Notes under the pieces: generated by a model
What the model saw: only the letters and a program-made list of their open reading frames with translations
The model's database searches: none
What the model was told of the DNA's origin: nothing
Program-made: the position numbers and the translations under genes
Shown: piece by piece, positions 57,884 through 64,000 of the stretch
How the letters are laid out: every line of letters starts with the position of its first letter
How positions within the stretch are numbered: the stretch's first letter is position 1
From: Castellaniella sp.
Lineage (GTDB): Bacteria; Pseudomonadota; Gammaproteobacteria; Burkholderiales; Burkholderiaceae_B
DNA: 64,000 bases
NCBI RefSeq assembly: GCF_004321985.1
Contig: NZ_SCQN01000011.1
Coordinates: 1-64,000 of the forward strand
Direction of reading: 5' to 3'

Positions 57884-58762
57884 GTGACGGTGGTTGCAGC
57901 GCCTGGCGGTGTGGGTCGGCGTGCGGCTCTGGTGGCCGTCGGCATGGCGGTGGCCTCGATGACCAGCGTCCAGTCGGGGGTCTCGCTGTCTGTGCCGGTC
58001 ATGGCGGACTACGGCGTCATCAGTACCTCTGGGCTGCGGTTATGCTGGGCATCTCTGGTGCTGTTGCTGATTGCCCGTCCGCCGCTGCATCGCCTCACAT
58101 GGGTGCAATGGCGTGCCGCCCTCTTGCTGGGCTGCGCCATGGTCACGATGACGCTGTCCTTCTTCATGGCGCTGAACCGTTTGCCCCAGCATCTGACAGT
58201 TGCTCTGGAATTCTGCGGGCCGTTGTCCGTGGCCGCATTTGGTGTTCGGGGCTGGCGCGCGCTGGCCTGGCCTCTGCTGGCGGCGGCGGGGATCCTGCTG
58301 CTGGTCATGGGTGATGCCGGTCCATCCGGAAATATCGATCTGCCGGGGATAGGGTTCGCCCTGTTGGCTGCCGTCGGTTGGGGGGTTTACATCGTCATGA
58401 TGAAGTCCGTTGGCCAGGCATTTCGCGGATTTCAGGGGATTGCGGTTTCTTCGCTGGTGGCTGCCATTATCTCGTTGCCATTTTCGGCGGCTGAAGTCGG
58501 CTCGCTCGCGTTTCCGTGGCAGCAGCTGTTGTGGACGGCCGGACTCGCGGTCCTCTCACCGTTGGCATCATACATTCTGGAGATGTTGTCGCTCAGGCGC
58601 TTGCCGTCTCCGACGTTTGGCGTTTTGATGAGCATGGAACCGGCTATCGGGGCCTGTGCCGGGTGGCTCATCCTCGGTCAGTGGATGACGGCAAGCCAGA
58701 TGCTGGGTACGGCGCTGGTCGTGACCGCCAGCATCGGCGTTGTGCGTGCGGCTGCGCGCTGA
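57884..58762 (+). CDS. EamA/RhtA-like inner-membrane exporter (DMT superfamily)
   Basis: 292 residues from a GTG at 57884 that has AGGAG 8 bases upstream; longer readings overlap trpS. About ten helices form two EamA halves, with GLRLCWASLVLLLIARPPLHRL and TVALEFCGPLSVAAF in the first and SYILEMLSLRRLPSPTFGVLMSMEPAIGACAGWLILGQ in the second. SMEPAIGALAG is typical of RhtA-type threonine/homoserine exporters. The substrate is likely an amino acid or metabolite but is not certain. Confidence 0.88.
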   Translation: MTVVAAPGGVGRRAALVAVGMAVASMTSVQSGVSLSVPVMADYGVISTSGLRLCWASLVLLLIARPPLHRLTWVQWRAALLLGCAMVTMTLSFFMALNRLPQHLTVALEFCGPLSVAAFGVRGWRALAWPLLAAAGILLLVMGDAGPSGNIDLPGIGFALLAAVGWGVYIVMMKSVGQAFRGFQGIAVSSLVAAIISLPFSAAEVGSLAFPWQQLLWTAGLAVLSPLASYILEMLSLRRLPSPTFGVLMSMEPAIGACAGWLILGQWMTASQMLGTALVVTASIGVVRAAAR

Positions 58763-58824
58763 CCGCGCCAGCGTTGGTGCTTACTACGCCGGGGGCAGAA
58801 GCCACAGGTCTCTACGATGAGGCG

Positions 58825-60543
58825 TCACGGCTGCCGGGTGCCAGATGACCCGGATGCCTGCGACAATGCTGTGATGGCTGCCGCGCGCAGGTGGCTGATC
58901 GTCGTCGTGGGGGTGATGGCTTCCGGATCCAGGATGCAGTGCACGATGGCAGGTTGCCCGCTGTCCATGGCCCGTTTCAGAGCTGGAGCGAATTCCTCGG
59001 TCGTCTCCACATGCTCACCGTGGCCGCCAAAGGCGCGGGCGTAGGCGGCGAAGTCCGGGTTGTGCAGCATGGTGCCGGACACTCTGCCTGGGTAATGCCG
59101 TTCCTGATGCATGCGGATCGTGCCGAACATGCTGTTGTCGATGATGATCACCAGGATGGGAAGTTCGTACTGGACCGCGGTCGCGAATTCCTGCCCGTGC
59201 ATCATGAAACTGCCGTCGCCCGTAAAGCAGACCACTGTGCGGTTTGGAAAGATCCGCTTGGCCGCGACCGCAGCTGGCAGTCCGTAGCCCATGGAGCCGG
59301 AGGTGGGCGCCAGTTGGGTGCCGTAGGCCCGGAACTGATAGAAGCGGTGAATCCAGGTCGCGAAGTTGCCTGCACCGTTCGTGATGACGGCGTCCTTCGG
59401 GAGCGTGGCGTTCAGGTGGGCCACGACAGCGCCCATTTGCAAAGCGCCCGGAACCTGGATCTTGCGCGGATCGCTCCACGCGACGCGGGCGGCGTGCAGC
59501 TCCGCACATCGTGCCTGCCGCTCGGTAGTGGACGTACTGGCCATGTCCTGGATCAAATGGGTCCAGGTGCGCGGGCTGCAGGCCATGGCGACATCCGCTT
59601 GGTAGACGCGGTTCAATTCGTTGATGTCAGGATGGACGTGGACCAGCTTCTGATGTGGGCAAGGGATTTCGAAAAGCGTGTACCCCTGGCTGGGGATTTC
59701 CGAGAGGCGTCCACCCACCGTCAGGATGAGGTCCGATTCCCGGATCGCTTCCAGCATCCGCGGGGAGCTCCCCAGCCCCAGGTCGCCGATGAAGTTCGGG
59801 TGGTCGGTGGAACAGAGCATCTGCCGCCGGAACTCCACGGCGATGGGGATGCCGTGGCGTGTGGAGAATGCGCCGAAGGCCTGCACGGCGTCCTCGTCCC
59901 AACCGCTACCGCCCAGAATCGCCAGCGGCCGCTGTGCCTGAGCAAGCAACGATCTGAAGGCTTGCAGTTGCCCGGTTGTGGGAAACGCGTCGGTGCGCAC
60001 GCAGGGGTGGGCATCGTTGACCACGAGAGTCTCCGTCAGCATGTCTTCGGGCAGTGCCAGCACGACCGGTCCCGGGCGCCCCGACTGTGCGACGTGGAAG
60101 GCGCGTGCCAGATATTCGGGGATACGCTCGGCCTGATCGATTTCGGCCGCCCATTTGACCTGGGAGCCGAAGACGGCCTTGTAGTCCATCTCCTGGAAGG
60201 CCTCGCGATCGCGGTGCGAACGGCGGATCTGCCCCACCAGCAGAATCATGGGCGTGGAATCCTGCGACGCGATGTGTATCCCTGCGACCGCGTTGGAGGC
60301 CCCAGGTGCCCGCGTGGCGAGACAGATGCCGGGTCGTCCGGTGAGTTTTCCATAGGCTTCCGCCATCATGGCCGCGCCACCTTCCTGGCGGCAGACGGTG
60401 ACCTGGATGCCGGCGTCGTACAGTCCATCGAGCACGGCCAGGTAGCTCTCGCCAGGGACGCAGAAGACGTGGTCGGTGCCGTGCACGCGGAGTTGGTCGA
60501 CCAAGACGTGGCCGGCGAGGCGGGGCTTTGGGGTGTCCGTCAT
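58825..60543 (-). CDS. Acetolactate synthase-like thiamine-diphosphate enzyme
   Basis: 572 residues. The cofactor Glu54 is in VTVCRQEGGAAMMAEAYGKLTGRPG. The central domain has QRPLAILGGSGWDEDAV. The C-terminal thiamine-diphosphate site is VCFTGDGSFMMHGQEFATAVQYELPILVIIIDNSMFGTIRMHQE. It belongs to the IlvB-like group, but no regulatory subunit (ilvH) is adjacent, so a biosynthetic acetolactate role is doubtful. It is the last gene downstream of the PotD-PotB-PotC-type genes (84-bp gap). Decarboxylation or carboligation of a keto acid derived from the imported substrate is a reasonable inference, not shown. Confidence 0.85.
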   Translation of the reverse strand: MTDTPKPRLAGHVLVDQLRVHGTDHVFCVPGESYLAVLDGLYDAGIQVTVCRQEGGAAMMAEAYGKLTGRPGICLATRAPGASNAVAGIHIASQDSTPMILLVGQIRRSHRDREAFQEMDYKAVFGSQVKWAAEIDQAERIPEYLARAFHVAQSGRPGPVVLALPEDMLTETLVVNDAHPCVRTDAFPTTGQLQAFRSLLAQAQRPLAILGGSGWDEDAVQAFGAFSTRHGIPIAVEFRRQMLCSTDHPNFIGDLGLGSSPRMLEAIRESDLILTVGGRLSEIPSQGYTLFEIPCPHQKLVHVHPDINELNRVYQADVAMACSPRTWTHLIQDMASTSTTERQARCAELHAARVAWSDPRKIQVPGALQMGAVVAHLNATLPKDAVITNGAGNFATWIHRFYQFRAYGTQLAPTSGSMGYGLPAAVAAKRIFPNRTVVCFTGDGSFMMHGQEFATAVQYELPILVIIIDNSMFGTIRMHQERHYPGRVSGTMLHNPDFAAYARAFGGHGEHVETTEEFAPALKRAMDSGQPAIVHCILDPEAITPTTTISHLRAAAITALSQASGSSGTRQP

Positions 60544-60627
60544 TTTGTGGCGTTTTGAATTCGTGGGAGTTCAGCGTACCACTCGATGGTACCCCACCCC
60601 TCCATGGACGTGGCAACTGCCCGCCCT

Positions 60628-61470
60628 TCAGGCCGGTTCCACCCGTGTTGTCTTGGCTGCGGCGCGGCCGCGCAGCCATTCCAGCACCAGCAGCAGCGTG
60701 GTCGAGAATAGGATCAGGATGGTGGCGACCGCCGCAATCACCGGACTGATGTTCTCGCGGATACCAGTGAACATCTGGCGAGGCAGCGTGACCTGTTCAG
60801 GACCCGCCAGAAACAGCGTGATCACGATTTCGTCGAAGGCCGTCGCGAAGGCGAACAGGGCGCCGGCGATGACGCCGGGCGCGATGATGGGCAAGGTCAC
60901 GCGGAAGAACGTGCGGACCGGCCCGGCCCCCAGGCTGTAGCTGGCCCGCAGCAGGTTGGGGTCGAACCCCTGCAGGGTAGCCGACACCGTAGTGACCACG
61001 AAGGGTGCGCCGATCGCGGCCAGTGCAAGGATCAGCCCCGAATAGCTGTTGACCAGGCCGTATGGGGCGAAGAACAGGTAGATGCCCAGGCCCGTCACCA
61101 CCAGCGGAACGATCATGGGCGAAATCAGGACGGCCATGAGCAGGCCCTTGCCCCGGAATTGCACCCGGTGCAGGCCGGCTGCCGCCAGTGTTCCCAGGAT
61201 GGTCGCCAGGGCGGTGGCCGAAGGCGCCACGATGAAGCTGTTGGTGGTGGCGCGGGCCCAGTCATCTGAATGAAACAGCGTGTCGTACCAGTGCAGTGAG
61301 AACGACTGGATCGGGTAGAGCAGCATGGAGCTCTGGTTGAATGACAGCGGGATGATGACCAGGATGGGCAGTAGCAGAAAGAGCAGGATCAGCGCGCACA
61401 GGACGCGTAGCATGTAGTACCAGAGGCGCTCGCTCAGCGAGGCGTAGGGTGGCAGCGAAGTCTTCAACAT
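60628..61470 (-). CDS. ABC transporter permease, PotC-like
   Basis: 280 residues with about six helices and the EAA motif region ASYSLGAGPVRTFFRVTLPIIAPGVIAGALFAFATAFDEIVITLFLAGPE, typical of spermidine/putrescine-type permeases. The N-terminus LLPILVIIPLSFNQSSML resembles PotC and PotI. It pairs with the longer permease gene 11 bp upstream. It would form the channel of an importer whose ATPase gene is at the right edge. Confidence 0.93.
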   Translation of the reverse strand: MLKTSLPPYASLSERLWYYMLRVLCALILLFLLLPILVIIPLSFNQSSMLLYPIQSFSLHWYDTLFHSDDWARATTNSFIVAPSATALATILGTLAAAGLHRVQFRGKGLLMAVLISPMIVPLVVTGLGIYLFFAPYGLVNSYSGLILALAAIGAPFVVTTVSATLQGFDPNLLRASYSLGAGPVRTFFRVTLPIIAPGVIAGALFAFATAFDEIVITLFLAGPEQVTLPRQMFTGIRENISPVIAAVATILILFSTTLLLVLEWLRGRAAAKTTRVEPA

Positions 61471-61481
61471 GACGTGTCCCC

Positions 61482-62717
61482 CTAGCCAAGTGCCAGTTCT
61501 TTGCCCGAAATTCTGCGGTACAGGGTATAGAGCAGCAAGGTACCGGCCAACAGGATCAGCCCCAGGGCGCTTGCCATGCCCCAGTTGATTGTCTGGTTCG
61601 TGAAGTAGGCGACGTAGTAGCTGATCATCTGGTCACCGGCGCCGCCCAGGAGGGCAGGCGTGATGTAGTAGCCCACGGCGATGATGAAGACGAGCAGCGA
61701 GCCGGCAGCAACCCCCGGATAGGTTTGTGGGACATATACCCGCCAGAACGCGGCGAAGGGGTGACTGCCCAGGGAGATCGCGGCCCGCTGGTAGCTGGGC
61801 GGCACGGACTGCATCACGCTGTACAGCGGTAGCACCATGAAGGGCAGCAGAATGTGCACCATGGCGATGTAGACGCCGAGGCGATTGAAGAGCAGCGGCA
61901 GCGGCTGCGAGATGATACCCAGCTGCATCAGGGCGTCGTTGATCAGCCCCTCGCGCTGCAGCAGCACCACCCATGCGGCAATGCGCACCAGGATGGATGT
62001 CCAGAACGGAATCAGGATGCAGATCAGCACCAGGTTCGCCTGGCGCTTGGTCAGGCGCGTGATCCAGTAGGCCAGCGGATAGCCCAGGATCAGGGCAACC
62101 AGCGTCACGACCAGGCTGATCCCGAAGGTACGCGCGAAGATGGCCCGGAAGGCCGACGTATCCGGCGGCATGGAGACGATGTGGCCGTCGTTGTTGGTCC
62201 GCAGGTCCAGCGACGCCAGCAGATAGTAGGGAGACCAGGACTTGTCGTTGCTGGCGATGGCGGTCCAGTAGCGTGTATTCCCCCAGCGCGGGTCGAGTTT
62301 CACCAGATCCTGGCGCGCGGCGGCGCCGTCGGTCGCCTGGATGGGCATGTGGCGCATGGTCTTGAAGATCAGCGACCGGTACCCCGGGACTTCGTAGTTG
62401 AGGCGCCGGGCGAGTTCACCGGCGGCGCTGGTGCTCTTTGCCTGAGTCAGATCCTGGCTGAGCGCCAGATAAGCCAGGTCAGGAGGAGCCGCGTGCCGAT
62501 CCCAGTGCTGCAGGGCCTGCAGCGTCCGTGGCAGAGTGTGGATGACCTCCGGGTTGTCGACCGCGCGTGTGAGCAGCGAAGCGATCGGGATGACGAAGAT
62601 CACCAGCAGGAAGAGGGCCAGGGGGCCCACCAGAATCATGGCGCGTGCCGTCTTGCGACGTTGCGTTGTTTTCATCGCGCGTCGCACGGCATCCGGATTG
62701 ACGATCGTCGTGTCCAT
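61482..62717 (-). CDS. ABC transporter permease, PotB-like, with a long periplasmic insert
   Basis: 411 residues, versus about 275-285 for E. coli PotB. Helix 1 (MILVGPLALFLLVIFVIPIASLLT) is followed by about 110-130 residues before helix 2, including PRTLQALQHWDRHAAPPDLAYLALSQDL and RWGNTRYWTAIASNDK. The rest is the usual five-helix core, with the EAA region in AAISLGSHPFAAFWRVYVPQTYPGVAAG. Permeases with this extra segment recur in polyamine/opine-type ABC systems of proteobacteria. The insert may contact the binding protein. It starts 48 bp after the binding-protein gene. Confidence 0.92.
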   Translation of the reverse strand: MDTTIVNPDAVRRAMKTTQRRKTARAMILVGPLALFLLVIFVIPIASLLTRAVDNPEVIHTLPRTLQALQHWDRHAAPPDLAYLALSQDLTQAKSTSAAGELARRLNYEVPGYRSLIFKTMRHMPIQATDGAAARQDLVKLDPRWGNTRYWTAIASNDKSWSPYYLLASLDLRTNNDGHIVSMPPDTSAFRAIFARTFGISLVVTLVALILGYPLAYWITRLTKRQANLVLICILIPFWTSILVRIAAWVVLLQREGLINDALMQLGIISQPLPLLFNRLGVYIAMVHILLPFMVLPLYSVMQSVPPSYQRAAISLGSHPFAAFWRVYVPQTYPGVAAGSLLVFIIAVGYYITPALLGGAGDQMISYYVAYFTNQTINWGMASALGLILLAGTLLLYTLYRRISGKELALG

Positions 62718-62765
62718 GGTGTCCCCTGAGTGACCGGCCTGCGGTCGCCGCCGGCCGCTGGCTGT

Positions 62766-63812
62766 TTAGCGGGCAGCCCAGGCCGTGAAGCGTTGCTCCA
62801 GTTCTTCGCCGTGGTCGGTCCAGAACTCCAGATTGTTGAACAGTGCGCCCTTTGCGTTTGCCGGCGAGTTCGGGACCTTGGCCAGGACGTCCGGGCTCAG
62901 CATGCCGATGGCCTTCTTGCTGATGGGGCCGTAGGCGATGTGCTGGGAGTAGGCAGCCTGTGCCTTGGGCGAGGCGGCGTATTTGACGAAGTCGATCGCC
63001 TGTTGCTTGTTGGCCGAACCGGTCGGGATCACCCAATAGTCGAAGTCGTAGACGCTGCCCGGCCAGGAGATCTTCAGGTTCTTGCGGCCTTCGCGCTGGG
63101 CGGCGTCGATGCGGCCGTTATAGGCGGAGGACATGACCACGTCGCCGGCTGCCAACATCTGCGGCGGCTGGGCACCGGCTTCCCACCATTGAATGTTGGG
63201 CTTGAGTTCGTCGAGCTTCTTGAAAGCGCGGTCCACACCTGCGGGGGTGGCCAGGACCTTGTATACGTCCTGCGGCGCAACGCCGTCGGCCATCAGTGCG
63301 AATTCGAGGTTGTAGTGAGCGCCCTTGCGCAACCCGCGCTTGCCCGGGAATTTCTTCACGTTCCAGAAGTCGGCCCAGCTCGTGGGCGCCGTCTTGAGCG
63401 CGTCGCCGTTGTACGCCAGCACCGTGGACCAGACGAAGGTACCTACGCCGCAATACTTGAGCGCGCCCGGGACCATGTCGTTCTTGTCCAGTATCTTGGT
63501 CCAGTCGATCTTTTCGTAGGTGCCCTCGTCACAACCGCGCCCGAGGTCGCCGGTCTCGACTTCAACTGCGTCCCAGACCACGTTGTGCGCCTGGACCATG
63601 GCTTTGACCTTGGCCTGTTCGCCGTTATAGGCCACCGGAATCACTTTCTTGCCGGATTCTGCCTCGAAGGGCTTGATGAACGCGGCCAATTGGGCGTCGC
63701 CGTTGGCGCCGCCAAAGTTCACAACCGTCAGATCACGTGCCTGGGTCGGTTGTGCGAGCATGGCCAGTGGTGCCGAAAGCGCCAGGGCTACGAGTAAGGA
63801 ACGAGGTTTCAT
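62766..63812 (-). CDS. ABC transporter periplasmic binding protein, spermidine/putrescine (PotD/PotF) type
   Basis: 348 residues from MKPRSLLVALALSAPLAMLAQPTQA at 63812 (GGAG upstream). The signal peptide ends near TQARD. VVNFGGANGDAQLAAFIKPFEAESG and the DAVEVETGDLGRGCDEGTYEKIDW stretch match the ABC_SBP_6/13 group related to PotD. WEAGAQPPQMLAAGDVVMSSAYNGR and FDYWVIPTGSANKQQAIDF line the cleft. The ligand is probably a polyamine or related cationic compound, but the exact one cannot be assigned. Confidence 0.92.
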   Translation of the reverse strand: MKPRSLLVALALSAPLAMLAQPTQARDLTVVNFGGANGDAQLAAFIKPFEAESGKKVIPVAYNGEQAKVKAMVQAHNVVWDAVEVETGDLGRGCDEGTYEKIDWTKILDKNDMVPGALKYCGVGTFVWSTVLAYNGDALKTAPTSWADFWNVKKFPGKRGLRKGAHYNLEFALMADGVAPQDVYKVLATPAGVDRAFKKLDELKPNIQWWEAGAQPPQMLAAGDVVMSSAYNGRIDAAQREGRKNLKISWPGSVYDFDYWVIPTGSANKQQAIDFVKYAASPKAQAAYSQHIAYGPISKKAIGMLSPDVLAKVPNSPANAKGALFNNLEFWTDHGEELEQRFTAWAAR

Positions 63813-63844
63813 GGATGTCTCCAGTGTTGTTGTCAGAGGGGGGA

Positions 63845-64000
63845 TCAGGGCTGGAAGATGCAGACGTGCTCGCGGGCGACCTGCAGCCGGACTTGCCGGC
63901 CTTGGGCCCGCACCCCTGGGTCCGCGACCAGGGGCATTTTCACGAAGAAGGTTTCTGATGGGGTGATCTGGCACCGCAGTCGGACATGGTCGCCGAGATA
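63845..64000 (-). CDS. C-terminal part of a PotA-like ABC transporter ATP-binding protein, cut by the window edge
   Basis: The minus strand is open from base 64000 to a TGA at 63845-63847 and encodes 51 residues starting YLGDHVRLRCQITPSETFFVKM and ending VAREHVCIFQP. The YLGDHVRLR start is the beginning of the C-terminal regulatory TOBE_2 domain of PotA-like ATPases. The Walker motifs lie outside the window. It is 32 bp upstream of the binding-protein gene, so the operon order is ATPase, binding protein, PotB-like, PotC-like, then the thiamine-diphosphate enzyme. Confidence 0.88.
   Translation of the reverse strand, partial: YLGDHVRLRCQITPSETFFVKMPLVADPGVRAQGRQVRLQVAREHVCIFQP

Noticed and set aside
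58891-60558. Antisense open frame of 555 residues opposite the thiamine-diphosphate enzyme
   Set aside because: It is a GC-bias shadow; the opposite strand has all cofactor motifs.

Overview
The window is GC-rich and reads as a Burkholderiales (betaproteobacterial) chromosome, most like the family Alcaligenaceae (Bordetella, Achromobacter, Castellaniella and relatives). The evidence is a clustered TCA region (gntR-sdhCDAB-sdhE-gltA beside odhAB-lpdA-zapE), a methylcitrate cluster next to mdh, DUF2863 and DUF1178 proteins, and an Arg32-type EF-P paired with EarP. The nitric oxide reductase operon with an FNR-type box suggests a facultative denitrifier or NO-detoxifying strain. Genus assignment is inference. 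I see no rRNA, no CRISPR array and no intact insertion sequence.

Layout. 1-645: the end of a phage-type protein, repeats and a terminator next to a tRNA-Leu(GAG), which looks like the scar of an element integrated in the tRNA 3' end. 0.7-10.7 kb: a DUF748/AsmA-like envelope protein, then a MarR-adaptor-RND efflux operon divergent from its outer-membrane factor. 10.8-17.6 kb: an orphan amino-acid-type binding protein, a DODA-type dioxygenase with an SRPBCC protein, a BigR-like persulfide sensor divergent from a Blh/ETHE1-like metallohydrolase, and a DUF2271 plus PepSY-flavodoxin-reductase pair. 17.8-26.7 kb: SDR-pxpA-pxpBC (5-oxoproline use), a 2OG-Fe(II) oxygenase, tRNA-Arg(ACG), 3-methyladenine glycosylase, an adenine-deaminase-like gene, aidB, a nuclease and DUF1178.

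26.7-33.0 kb: norC-norB followed by two small membrane proteins and a cytochrome c instead of norQ/norD, then efp, earP and DUF2863. 33.2-41.1 kb (minus strand): acnB, a GNAT gene, prpD, prpC, prpB, mdh. 41.3-47.1 kb (plus strand): gntR, sdhCDAB, sdhE, gltA. 47.2-57.8 kb: maeB divergent from odhA-odhB-lpdA-zapE-trpS. 57.9-64 kb: an EamA exporter, an acetolactate-synthase-like enzyme and a PotABCD-type ABC importer whose ATPase gene runs off the right edge.

The core of the window is a near-complete central-carbon island: citrate synthase, aconitase, 2-oxoglutarate dehydrogenase, succinate dehydrogenase, malate dehydrogenase, malic enzyme and the methylcitrate cycle. Isocitrate dehydrogenase, fumarase and succinyl-CoA synthetase are not in the window. 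A 21-bp palindrome upstream of acnB recurs with 20 of 21 bases between mdh and gntR. It is the best candidate for the operator of the local GntR regulator and would couple aconitase, malate dehydrogenase and the methylcitrate genes. Other points worth a second look are the unusual nor operon, a 193-bp element with perfect 25-bp inverted ends upstream of acnB, and a 21-bp perfect hairpin resembling fused IS3-family ends beside norC.
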